NCBI GenBank assembly: GCA_977017575.1
Contig: CDRNVI010000021.1
Span: 718,440-782,439, forward strand
Source of the DNA: Paramoeba atlantica
Taxonomy: Eukaryota > Discosea
Reading direction: 5' to 3'
Length of the DNA stretch: 64,000 nt
Under the pieces are notes generated by a model. It saw nothing but the letters and a program-made list of their open reading frames with translations. It made no database searches and was not told where the DNA came from. A program made the translations under genes and the position numbers. Positions 39,924-49,217 of the stretch are shown one piece after another (the stretch's first letter is position 1; each line of letters begins with the position of its first letter).

Positions 39924-39994
39924 TTACATAGCCACCCGAACATGCTCCCTATGGCGCTTTACAGCTTCCCACGTGAGGGAGTCGTCGTCGCCGC

Positions 39995-40033
39995 GGCAAA
40001 AAGACAGAAGGCTCCGCCTTCTGCCTTTTTGCC
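39995..40033. other. Strong 39-nt hairpin
   Basis: An 18-bp stem with one mismatch and a TCC loop (GGCAAAAAGACAGAAGGC against GCCTTCTGCCTTTTTGCC). It is not followed by a T run. It could be a folded RNA element, or a remnant of a repeat; function unknown. Confidence 0.5.
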
Positions 40034-40590
40034 TTGCGCCTCCACCTTCCTCTACGGCCTTGCGTGTCACACACTTCCAGGTAAAGTTTGGCCTTTCTAG
40101 GTGTATTACCGGAACAGGGTGGAGAAATATCAAATGAAACCCAAGAGTATACAGGTATAGAAGGCTTTAAACTCTCAAAAAACGGTCTAGGAGTTGATTT
40201 GGGAAAAATATTTTTTTTCGCTTTCACCCATAAATTTTTAGTTTTTTTTTTCAAAATTTCAAAAATTGCTATGATAAGTCGGGGGGGGGGGGGGGGCAGG
40301 GGGTACCCATCGGAATTGTTGAAAAATTGTCACTAAATTCGATTCATACGTCTTTGTAAACATCTTTTTCGAAAACTCACCTGAAACGATATCGGGCACG
40401 AAATTGGGCACGAAATTGGGCACGAAATCGGGCCACAAATCGGGCCACAAATCGGGCGACAAATCGGGCACGACGAATTAACCTAGGGAGTATCGTTTGT
40501 TCAACTTCTTGGTTGTCTTGTTCACCTAAAAAGAAAAGCCAAAAACTTTTAGGATGTTCACCTCTTTGAGGCTCAGTGTCTCAAGCGACT
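40034..40590. other. Spacer with 12-13-bp tandem repeats
   Basis: Holds a long G run (40279-40294) and about six units of (A/G)AAATCGGGC(C)AC at 40395-40475. No supported gene. Confidence 0.5.
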
Positions 40591-40599
40591 CACTCGCCT

Positions 40600-40722
40600 T
40601 GCGATATACCCCCCAAAGTAAGAGAATGGGTTTTGGGTTGAAATGGATAAATCTCTCTTACTGAGGGGGGTATGCTTTTTTGTCCATTTTCCTCTTTTCT
40701 CCCAACTTTTTTGACTATTGTT
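40600..40722 (+). repeat. Inverted-repeat element, second copy
   Basis: TACCCCCCAAAGTAAGAGA and TCTCTTACTGAGGGGGGTA flank a short centre, followed by TTTCCTCTTTTCTCCCAACT, as at 13770-13887. A related TCTTACTGGGGGGGG piece lies at 40845-40892. Confidence 0.65.
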
Positions 40723-41231
40723 TTGTATTTTTTCTTCGGAAAACGTGATAAAACGCTTATTCGGGTTGCCACCCCCTACCCCCTATAACCCTCCTGTGGG
40801 GCCCACGAGCCAAATCTCTCTTACTAGGGGTCAGCCCAAAAAGGGCCAAATCCCTCTTACTGGGGGGGGGGGGTATCTTACTGGGGGGGGCATACAGTAG
40901 GCGAATGTTGGTAAGACCATTTGAATTTTCCACCGCCCCCTTTTCCCACGAGTGATACGGGGCACAGAAAAAGGATTTACAGGCCAGCTTTTCATTCACT
41001 GCTTTTTAAATTCCGTTCCATTGGTGAGTCTCTAGATCGCCATTTTTCGTCGCAAAAAAATACTCACAGCGACTCACAGCGACTCACAGCGATTCACAGA
41101 AATCTAAAGGTACTCAAAGTTTTTGCTATTCCTTTGTGACTTTTGGTTTTTGTTTTTCGGTTTTTTTGACAGAAATAAAAATGGTAAAGCAGATTTATAC
41201 TCAGTGTTGTAGACCTTGTGTTCTAAAGTCA
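40723..41231. other. Spacer with short tandem repeat
   Basis: Contains four ~12-bp units ACTCACAGCG at 41062-41099. No gene seen. Confidence 0.45.
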
Positions 41232-41483
41232 TTGAGGGAGATACGGAGTATCTAACTCGCTTACTAAGGTTAATTCCAAAACTTGAAAATGCCCCTCAAA
41301 GAAGCGAGAGATCGAGTTTTTTCAAAATTTTAAAACGTAGCAGTACCTCACTAGATGAACTCTTAAATACTCTAGAAATCATCTAAAACAACCTTATTTC
41401 CCAAATTGTAGAACACTTTTGGTAAAAAACAGTGCGTCTGCAAAGGTCTGCGATACGACAAACTGGTTGACTAAGGAGAGTCC

Positions 41484-41556
41484 TTTGAGTAGTCCAGTTG
41501 GTAAAGGGGTTCCATTTTGACGCTGGATGTCCGCGGTTCGATTCCCGGCATCGACA
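41484..41556 (+). other. tRNA-like sequence (Pol III boxes only)
   Basis: TAGTCCAGTTGGTAAAG fits an A-box and GCGGTTCGATTCCCGG a B-box at tRNA-like spacing, followed by T5. The acceptor ends do not pair and the T stem has mismatches, so it is a pseudo-tRNA or SINE-head relic, not a working tRNA. Confidence 0.45.
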
Positions 41557-41739
41557 TTTTTGAACAAAAAAAATTATATGCTCAAAATCGCAAAAAAAAC
41601 AAATTCGGAACGATTTTTTTTTTCAGAAATTTTTTCTTGAAAAAAGTGGCCAGCTGGCCACCAAAAACACGGTTTACATTTTGTATATATATAGAGAGAA
41701 AAATAATGTGCAGGCCCGAGTGGTACAGTGTGTAGGTAC

Positions 41740-44412
41740 AGTGGCCCTTGAGAGAGTGAGAGCAGTGCCACGTGAGGCAGTGATTGCACAGTGATGCAGT
41801 GCAGCTGCAGTGGCACGTGCCAGAGTAAGTGCACTTCCATGTGAGGCAGTGACTGCAGTGATGCAGTGTAGCTGCAGTGGCACGTGCCAGAGTAAGTGCA
41901 CTGCCATGTGAGGCAGTGACTGCAGTGATACAGTGTAGCTGCAGTGGCACGTGCCAGAGTAAGTGCACTGCCATGTGAGGCAGTGACTGCAGTGATACAG
42001 TGTAGCTGCAGTGGCACGTGAGAGAGTAAGTGCACTGCCATGTGAGGCAGTGACTGCAGTGATGCAGTGTAGCTGCAGTGGCACGTGAGAGAGTAAGTGC
42101 ACTGCCATGTGAGGCAGTGACTGCAGTGATGCAGTGTAGCTGCAGTGGCAGGTGAGAGAGTAAGTGCACTGCCATGTGAGGCAGTGACTGCAGTGATGCA
42201 GCGCAGCTGCAGCGGCACGTGCGAGAGTAAGATTACCGCCACGTGAGACAGTGAATGCAGTGATGCAGTGCAGCTGCAATAGCACGTGAGAGAGTGAGAG
42301 TACTGCCACGTGAGGCAGTGATGCAGTGTAGCAGCAGTGGCACGTACGAGAGTAAGAGTAGAGGCAGTGAATGCAGTGATGCAGTGCAGCTGCAATAGCA
42401 CGTGAGAGAGTGAGAGTAGTGCCACGTGAGGCAGTGACTGCAGTGTAGCTGCAGTAGCACGTGAGAGAGTGAGAGTACTGCCACGTGAGGCAGTGACTGC
42501 AGTGTAGATACAGTGGAATGTGAGAGAGTCAGTGACTGCAGTGTAGCTACAGTGGCACGTGAGAGAGTGAGAGTACTGCCACGTGAGGCAGTGACTGCAG
42601 TAATGCAGTGCAGCTGCAGTAGCACGTGAGAGAGTGAGAGTAGTGCCACGTGAGGCAGTGACTGCAGTGTAGCTGCAGTAGCACGTGAGAGAGTGAGAGT
42701 ACTGCCACGTGGGGCAGTGACTGCAGTAATGCAGTGCAGCTGCAGTAGCACGTGAGAGAGTGAGAGTAGTGCCACGTGAGGCAGTGACTGCAGTGTAGCT
42801 GCAGTAGCACGTGAGAGAGTGAGAGTACTGCCACGTGGGGCAGTGACTGCAGTGTAGATACAGTGGAATGTTAGAGAGGCAGTGACTGCAGTGTAGCTAC
42901 AGTGGCACGTGAGAGAGTGAGAGTACTGCCACGTGAAGCAGTGACTGCAGTGATGCAGTGCAGCTGCAGTAGCACGTGAGAGAGTGAGAGTACTGCCACG
43001 TGGGGCAGTGACTGCAGTGTAGATACAGTGGAATGTGAGAGAGTCAGTGACTGCAGTGTAGCTGCAGTAGCACGTGAGAGAGTGAGAGTACTGCCACGTG
43101 GGGCAGTGACTGCAGTAATGCAGTGCAGCTGCAGTAGCACGTGAGAGAGTGAGAGTAGTGCCACGTGAGGCAGTGACTGCAGTGTAGCTGCAGTAGCACG
43201 TGAGAGAGTGAGAGTACTGCCACGTGGGGCAGTGACTGCAGTGTAGATACAGTGGAATGTTAGAGAGGCAGTGACTGCAGTGTAGCTACAGTGGCACGTG
43301 AGAGAGTGAGAGTACTGCCACGTGAAGCAGTGACTGCAGTGATGCAGTGCAGCTGCAGTAGCACGTGAGAGAGTGAGAGTACTGCCACGTGGGGCAGTGA
43401 CTGCAGTGTAGATACAGTGGAATGTGAGAGAGTCAGTGACTGCAGTGTAGCTACAGTGGCACGTGAGAGAGTGAGAGTACTGCCACGTGAAGCAGTGACT
43501 GCAGTGATGCAGTGCAGCTGCAGTAGCACGTGAGAGAGTGAGAGTACTGCCACGTGAGGCAGTGACTGCAGTGTAGATACAGTGGCAGGTGAGAGAGTCA
43601 GTGACTGCAGTGTAGCTACAGTAGCACGTGAGAGAGTGAGAGTACTGCCACGTGAGGCAGTGACTGCAGTGTAGATACAGTGGAATGTGAGAGAGTCAGT
43701 GACTGCAGTGTAGCTACAGTGGCACGTGAGAGAGTGATAGTACTGCCACGTGGGGCAGTGACTGCAGTAATGCAGTGCAGCTGCAGTAGCGCGTGAGAGA
43801 GTGAGAGTAGTGCCACGTGAGGCAGTGACTGCAGTGTAGCTGCAGTAGCACGTGAGAGAGTGAGAGTACTGCCACGTGGGGCAGTGACTGCAGTGTAGAT
43901 ACAGTGGAATGTGAGAGAGTCAGTGACTGCAGTGTAGCTACAGTAGCACGTGAGAGAGTGAGAGTACTGCCACGTGAGGCAGTGACTGCATCGGCACTGT
44001 ACCTGCAGTGGCACGTGAGAGAGTGAGAGCAGTGCCCCGTGAGGCAGTGATGCAGTGTAGCTGCAGTAGCACGTGAGAGAGTGAGAGTACTGCCACGTGA
44101 GGCAGTGATCGCAGTGCAGCTGCATTGGCACGTGCGAGAGTAAGAGAAGTGTCACGTGAGGCAGCGACTGCAGTGTAGATACAGTGGCACGTGAGAGAGT
44201 AAGTGTACTGCCATGTGAGGCAGTGACTGCAGTGATGCAGTGTAGCTGCAGTGGCAGGTGAGAGAGTAAGTGTACTGCCATGTGAGGCAGTGACTCCAGT
44301 GCAGCTGAATTGGCACGTGCGAGAGTAAGAGTAGTGTCACGTGAGGCAGCGACTGAAGTGTAGATACAGTGGCACGTGAGAGAGTAAGTGTACTGCCACG
44401 TGGAGCAGTGAC
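41740..44412 (-). repeat. 67-bp satellite, ~2.7 kb
   Basis: The left part is built of 67-bp units of the type GTGAGGCAGTGACTGCAGTG, ATGCAGTGTAGCTGCAGTGG and CACGTGNNAGAGTAAGTGCA. From ~42.4 kb shorter variants form a higher-order repeat of ~389 bp (compare 42871-43164 with 43260-43553). CACGTG and CTGCAG recur in most units. Open frames on the - strand up to 304 codons arise because stops are absent from the unit in all frames; the 67-bp period moves the reading through the three frames. Confidence 0.85.
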
Positions 44413-44460
44413 TCACGTTGAGTGAGTCCACTGAGTGAGGCCCACGGGGGTGGGAGAGTG

Positions 44461-44645
44461 TTGTGGAAGAGTGGCCAGCTGGCCATGTTGTGGAAGAGTG
44501 TCCAGCTGGCCATGTTTTGGAAGTGGCCATGTTGTGGAAGTGACCATGTTTTAGAAGTGGCCAATTTGTGGAAGGGTGGCCAGCTGGCCATGTTGTGGAA
44601 GGGTGGCCAGCTGGCCATGTTGTGGAAGGGTGGCCAGCTGGCTTT
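44461..44645 (+). repeat. 27-bp minisatellite with GGCCAGCTGGCCA core
   Basis: Units are GTGGCCAGCTGGCCATGTTG plus TGGAAGG, with shortened variants at 44520-44570. The period and the palindromic core are the same as at 11636-12498, but the spacer is different. Confidence 0.85.
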
Positions 44646-44751
44646 CGCTACTGTTTTGCCGTAGCCATATTTGACGCATTGGAGAGCCACGTTTCACCGA
44701 AGGTCCATGGGTGTCGCCCCATAGTTGTAGTGCTGCTGTTTCGTCCATTGT

Positions 44752-45347
44752 TTAATGGTTCGATGCGCAGTTTCCGCGTGATTGGTATGGTGGCCCAAGT
44801 GGTATAGTGACAAACTCCTTGCTGTGGTTTACAGTGAAATGCCGGAAATAATCCCCAAGATTCCAATACCCTCGCCATTCATCCGTAACCACGACGGACC
44901 GAGCGCTTGTTAGATGAGGGGTTATAAAGTTCAGAAGGGTTTCTTGATCACGGCGCTTTACGAGTTTCCAGTGTGTTCGGCCCATTTTCTGATCATCGAT
45001 TTCTGTCACCGTGACGAACCACCATCCTATTTTTCGGACCCTTTTTCCACGGTTATACCCTTTTTCCACGGTTTGTATTTCCGTTTTCCTATGAATGTTT
45101 CATCCACTTGCAGTTTGGAAAAGTTAAAATCCGTGTTTTCTTGGTGGAACGCTGCTTTACCTACCATGTGAAGGAACTTTGTGACAGTGCCTTGCCGAAC
45201 TCCACGGTTACGACTGATTTGCCCTGTCGTGAGGTTGTTCGCGATGTCCCCCCATATTAGAAGAAGAGTATCTATATCCACTCCAGAGCGACTGTTCAAA
45301 AAAAGGGGAGAATAGAAACGCTCGCGCACGACATGGGTTGCAAGCAT
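44752..45347 (-). pseudogene. Merlin/IS1595-type DDE transposase remnant
   Basis: Starts MLATHVV at 45347. An HTH-like segment (LTTGQISRNRGVRQGTVTKF) is followed by LQVDETFIGKRKYK, which holds the first catalytic Asp. After a frame change near 45050, at a duplicated CCGTGGAAAAAGGG, come WWFVTVTEI and VVVTDEWRGYWNLGDY with the second Asp, then VNHSKEFV. These are the hallmarks of the ISXO2-like transposase domain of Merlin elements. The part with the third acidic residue (usually TNTIEG…) is missing. TIRs were not identified with confidence. Confidence 0.82.
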
Positions 45348-45368
45348 CGTCAGCACGATACGTAAATA

Positions 45369-45478
45369 CAGGGGGTGCACGAAATTCTGGGGGGGGGGGT
45401 CAAAATTCTTACAACTCGGCCAATTTTGGAAAATAATAGCGCACTCGAGAGCTCTCACAGAGTTACGTGTCATGTGAT
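45369..45478 (+). repeat. Solo end of the CAGGGG TIR family
   Basis: AATACAGGGGGTGCACGAAA, then a G run, then TTTTGGAAAATAATAGCGCA, CTCGAGAGCTCTC and CAGAGTT, matching the ends of the inner element at 9234-9979. Confidence 0.65.
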
Positions 45479-45518
45479 ATAACGTTTTACGTAGTTTCCA
45501 GGTATATGCATTCTCCTG

Positions 45519-45909
45519 GAGGGCGGAGGTGGCGGGGTGGCAAGAATTCAAAGTTTGAAGCACATGGGGCTCAGACGGCGAGTTCAAACCCGCTCATCGC
45601 AATATTCCCGGCGGCCTCACTCTAAGAGGCTGGGCTGATAACCGACTAGGCCCAGTACTCGGAGGACCGTCCCGGACCCTCCCCTCAGGGAACCAGCTCC
45701 CTTACCAGGCTTACACCTCTTGGGTAAGCCGTGTTGACGCACAGTTCGTCGACGCAGCGTGTTGGCAACAGCACGTTGGTGCCGCCTTGGAAAAGCTGAA
45801 CCTGGTAGAGGACGTCGGCCTCGGAACTTCCAAATCTGTCTGTGAAGGGTCTGGCTTGCCAGTGACCATCCGGATCAATCCGGAATGATTTGGATTTTTT
45901 GGATTTTTG
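45519..45909 (+). mobile_element. SINE-a, founder copy at the left edge of the 2-kb array
   Basis: A full SINE-a with a single head, flanked by a perfect 11-bp duplication GCATTCTCCTG (45508-45518 and 45910-45920). In all later array units only the right-hand GCATTCTCCTG is present, next to the 59-aa ORF. This copy therefore keeps the original insertion site. Confidence 0.92.
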
Positions 45910-45969
45910 GCATTCTCCTGAATACCGTAAAAAGGGCAACTGCAAGTTTTTTTTCTGGTAAGAAAAAAG

Positions 45970-46149
45970 TTAGTATCCACAATTTCCACCTTTTTTCTCC
46001 AGCACAATTTTCACACGGGTTGAAACACTCTTTAAAGTCCTCAAAAATACATCGTATTGCGCCTCTTCTAATTTTTCGACCCCAGAAGCGATCTCTCGTC
46101 TCAAATCTGCACGATTCGTTGGACAAAGCGAGTTTTTATGCTCGTCCAT
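45970..46149 (-). CDS. 59-aa ORF, unit 1
   Basis: MDEHKNSLCPTNRADLRREI… to …LEKKGGNCGY, starting at ATG 46149, with an in-frame TAA 18 bp upstream. It is charged and helical-looking, with two Cys. It is divergent from the 196-aa ORF, with the palindromic MITE between their starts. Its C-terminus resembles the ORF at 9434-9832. I do not recognise a family; being small, it could also be the stub of a longer ancestral gene cut by the SINE just downstream. Confidence 0.45.
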   Translation of the reverse strand: MDEHKNSLCPTNRADLRREIASGVEKLEEAQYDVFLRTLKSVSTRVKIVLEKKGGNCGY

Positions 46150-46292
46150 ATCAGAATCGAGAATTTTTTAACCATGATAGTTTACGAGAGGAAATTTAGA
46201 CGAGAACAAATACGAATTTGAAAAGACTTCTTTTTCTCTAATGGCCCTCGAGGCACATAATCTCTGATTATGAATTCTATTATATCTTTTAA

Positions 46293-46493
46293 CCCAGATT
46301 GAAAGGGGCGAGGGAGATACGAAGCAACAGGCGTGGCAGATTCCCACTGAAAAGAAATGGTATCTCCCCGCACGAGAAAAGCCTTTGCGCTTTCTAGCTC
46401 GGAGACAAACTTCGTGCGGGAGATACCATTTCTTTTCAGTGGGAATCTGCCACGCCTGTTGCTTCGTATCTCCCTCGCCCCTTTCAATCTGGG
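46293..46493. mobile_element. 201-bp palindromic MITE family B, unit 1
   Basis: The arms CCCAGATTGAAAGGGGCGAG, GGAGATACGAAGCAACAGGC and GTGGCAGATTCCCACTG pair with the right arm over ~85 bp around a centre containing CTTTCTAGCTCGG. It lies in the intergenic space between the two divergent ORFs. Confidence 0.88.
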
Positions 46494-46560
46494 TTTAATA
46501 TAGGAATAGAGTTTATCTTCTGCTAAACGTTTTTCTAGAAGTTTTTCTTAATCATAAGTG

Positions 46561-47151
46561 ATGGCTGAACTTTATGTGCGTTTGCACTGTTTTAACTGCG
46601 ATAAGGTTACTCAGTTCCGTGCTCGGACTCCTTCCTCTTGCCTTGATTGCGGCAACGAGCACACTAATGAGGAATGCACCTCACTTGAAATGTGCGGCCA
46701 CTGCTCCGAGTTTTGCGTGCCTGTTGGCTGCAACATTTGCCACTCTTGCAATAAGCCGCAAGATCATCAAACCTTGGGTCCTGAAGTTGTGGCAAAGTGT
46801 GCCAAGCGTGGGTTGGACCAAAAGAGAGTCCAGGAAGCATGCTGTGTCTACGAAGGGTGGACAGTATGCCAACGGAAGTTGACATTCGCACTTGTGTCCC
46901 AAGTACTTTGCATTATACAGCGAAGCTTTACTGTAGGAAAGTCGAAAGTGTATAGCCGTGCGGCAACTTCCGTAGCCGAATATTTCCGTCGTGAGCTTCC
47001 CTCTGCAGACGCCCCCGTTCTATCAAAGACGATGCGCCGCATTTGGACAACCTACAAGGGAACTGCTGCCAAGAGTGTTAAGGAGCAAAGGGAAGAGCGA
47101 ATTGCTATGATCCATGATCAGATTGGAGACCTGCTTGAAGGAAGGAAGTAA
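46561..47151 (+). CDS. 196-aa zinc-ribbon-like protein, unit 1
   Basis: Starts MAELYVRLHCFNC; the ATG at 46561 follows a TAATCATAAGTG leader. Two Cys4 groups stand out: C10-x2-C13 with C27-x2-C30, and C45-x2-C48 with C57-x2-C60 (plus C63). They look like two zinc ribbons or knuckles. The C-terminal ~110 residues are helical and basic (VYSRAATSVAEYFRREL, MRRIWTTYKG, VKEQREERIAMIHDQIGDLL), possibly a nucleic-acid- or protein-binding coiled coil. I do not recognise the family. It is repeated with the same sequence in every unit, so high dosage is likely if it is expressed. Confidence 0.65.
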   Translation: MAELYVRLHCFNCDKVTQFRARTPSSCLDCGNEHTNEECTSLEMCGHCSEFCVPVGCNICHSCNKPQDHQTLGPEVVAKCAKRGLDQKRVQEACCVYEGWTVCQRKLTFALVSQVLCIIQRSFTVGKSKVYSRAATSVAEYFRRELPSADAPVLSKTMRRIWTTYKGTAAKSVKEQREERIAMIHDQIGDLLEGRK

Positions 47152-47222
47152 GACGAAGGAAGAAGAGACCTGCTTGAAGGATATACAATCCGTCGTGATC
47201 GTTTGTATTTGGCTAAAAAGGT

Positions 47223-47904
47223 GGAGGTGGCGGAGTAGGGGGAGGTGGCGGAGTAGGGGGAGGTGGCGGAGTGGCAAGAACTCAAAGTTTGAAGCACATG
47301 GTGCTCAGACGGCGAGTTCAAACCCGTTCATCGCAGTTATTCCGGAGGCCTCACTCTAAGAGGCTGGGCTGATAACCGACTAGGCCCAGTACTCGGAGGA
47401 CCGTCCCGGACCCTCCCCTCAGGGAACCAGCTCCCTTACCCGGCTCACACCTCTTGGGTGAGCCATGTTGACGCACAGTTCGTCGACGCAGCGTGTTGGT
47501 AACAGCACGTTGGTGCCGCCTTGGAAAAGCTGAAACTGGTAGAGGACGTCGGCCTCGGAACTTCCAAATCTGTCTGTGAAGGGTCTGGCTTGCCAGTGAC
47601 CATCCGGAGCAATCCGGAATGATTTGGATTTTGGATTGGACTAGGCCCAGTACTCGGAGGACCGTCCCGGACCCTCCCCTCAGGGAACCAGCTCCCTTAC
47701 CCGGCTCACACCTCTTGGTTAAGCCGTGTTGACGCACAGTTCGTCGACGCAGCGTGTTGGCAACAGCACGTTGGTGCCGCCTTGGACAAGCGGAAACTGG
47801 TAGAGGACGTCGGCCTCGGAACTTCCAAATCTGTCTGTGAAGGGTCTGGCTTGCCAGTGACCATCCGGATCAATCCGGAATGATTTGGATTTTTTGGATT
47901 TTTG
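47223..47904 (+). mobile_element. SINE-a copies A and B, unit 1
   Basis: Copy A (47223-47640) has its first 18 bp (GGAGGTGGCGGAGTAGGG) three times, then a full body. Copy B (47641-47904) starts abruptly at CTAGGCCCAGTACTCGG and ends at GCATTCTCCTG. The A/B joint matches internal SINE sequence to a SINE tail. Confidence 0.88.
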
Positions 47905-47964
47905 GCATTCTCCTGAATACCGTAAAAAGGGCAACTGCAAGTTTTTTTTCTGGTAAGAAAAAAG

Positions 47965-48144
47965 TTAGTATCCACAATTTCCACCTTTTTTCTCCAGCAC
48001 AATTTTCACACGGGTTGAAACACTCTTTAAAGTCCTCAAAAATACATCGTATTGCGCCTCTTCTAATTTTTCGACCCCAGAAGCGATCTCTCGTCTCAAA
48101 TCTGCACGATTCGTTGGACAAAGCGAGTTTTTATGCTCGTCCAT
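47965..48144 (-). CDS. 59-aa ORF, unit 2
   Basis: Same sequence as unit 1. Confidence 0.45.
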   Translation of the reverse strand: MDEHKNSLCPTNRADLRREIASGVEKLEEAQYDVFLRTLKSVSTRVKIVLEKKGGNCGY

Positions 48145-48287
48145 ATCAGAATCGAGAATTTTTTAACCATGATAGTTTACGAGAGGAAATTTAGACGAGA
48201 ACAAATACGAATTTGAAAAGACTTCTTTTTCTCTAATGGCCCTCGAGGCACATAATCTCTGATTATGAATTCTATTATATCTTTTAA

Positions 48288-48488
48288 CCCAGATTGAAAG
48301 GGGCGAGGGAGATACGAAGCAACAGGCGTGGCAGATTCCCACTGAAAAGAAATGGTATCTCCCCGCACGAGAAAAGCCTTTGCGCTTTCTAGCTCGGAGA
48401 CAAACTTCGTGCGGGAGATACCATTTCTTTTCAGTGGGAATCTGCCACGCCTGTTGCTTCGTATCTCCCTCGCCCCTTTCAATCTGGG
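48288..48488. mobile_element. Palindromic MITE family B, unit 2
   Basis: Same sequence and position as in unit 1. Confidence 0.88.
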
Positions 48489-48555
48489 TTTAATATAGGA
48501 ATAGAGTTTATCTTCTGCTAAACGTTTTTCTAGAAGTTTTTCTTAATCATAAGTG

Positions 48556-49146
48556 ATGGCTGAACTTTATGTGCGTTTGCACTGTTTTAACTGCGATAAG
48601 GTTACTCAGTTCCGTGCTCGGACTCCTTCCTCTTGCCTTGATTGCGGCAACGAGCACACTAATGAGGAATGCACCTCACTTGAAATGTGCGGCCACTGCT
48701 CCGAGTTTTGCGTGCCTGTTGGCTGCAACATTTGCCACTCTTGCAATAAGCCGCAAGATCATCAAACCTTGGGTCCTGAAGTTGTGGCAAAGTGTGCCAA
48801 GCGTGGGTTGGACCAAAAGAGAGTCCAGGAAGCATGCTGTGTCTACGAAGGGTGGACAGTATGCCAACGGAAGTTGACATTCGCACTTGTGTCCCAAGTA
48901 CTTTGCATTATACAGCGAAGCTTTACTGTAGGAAAGTCGAAAGTGTATAGCCGTGCGGCAACTTCCGTAGCCGAATATTTCCGTCGTGAGCTTCCCTCTG
49001 CAGACGCCCCCGTTCTATCAAAGACGATGCGCCGCATTTGGACAACCTACAAGGGAACTGCTGCCAAGAGTGTTAAGGAGCAAAGGGAAGAGCGAATTGC
49101 TATGATCCATGATCAGATTGGAGACCTGCTTGAAGGAAGGAAGTAA
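48556..49146 (+). CDS. 196-aa zinc-ribbon-like protein, unit 2
   Basis: Intact, identical to unit 1. Confidence 0.65.
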   Translation: MAELYVRLHCFNCDKVTQFRARTPSSCLDCGNEHTNEECTSLEMCGHCSEFCVPVGCNICHSCNKPQDHQTLGPEVVAKCAKRGLDQKRVQEACCVYEGWTVCQRKLTFALVSQVLCIIQRSFTVGKSKVYSRAATSVAEYFRRELPSADAPVLSKTMRRIWTTYKGTAAKSVKEQREERIAMIHDQIGDLLEGRK

Positions 49147-49217
49147 GACGAAGGAAGAAGAGACCTGCTTGAAGGATATACAATCCGTCGTGATCGTTTG
49201 TATTTGGCTAAAAAGGT

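Larger units (their letters stand above)
41232..44645 (+). mobile_element. Element X2 (same head as X1, different satellites)
   Basis: The head TTGAGGGAGATACGG, GTATCTAACTCGCTTACTAA and GGTTAATTCC matches 11063-11107. A GTGGCCAGCTGGCCACCAAA site at 41646 and an ACATTTTGTATATATA stretch match the same order in X1, followed here by a 67-bp satellite and a 27-bp satellite. Right boundary uncertain. Confidence 0.5.

Noticed and set aside
41484-41556. Possible tRNA gene
   Set aside because: A- and B-box-like sequences are present, but acceptor ends do not pair and the T stem is mismatched; kept only as a tRNA-like sequence.
41574-44530. - strand open frames up to 304 codons in the 67-bp satellite
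   Set aside because: Translated repeats of a satellite whose unit has few stops in any frame; no independent sign of coding.
46664-46902. Other-strand open frames of 64-104 codons within each 2-kb array unit
   Set aside because: They recur in every unit only because the unit is repeated. They overlap the 196-aa ORF, MITE or SINE and show no family signal.
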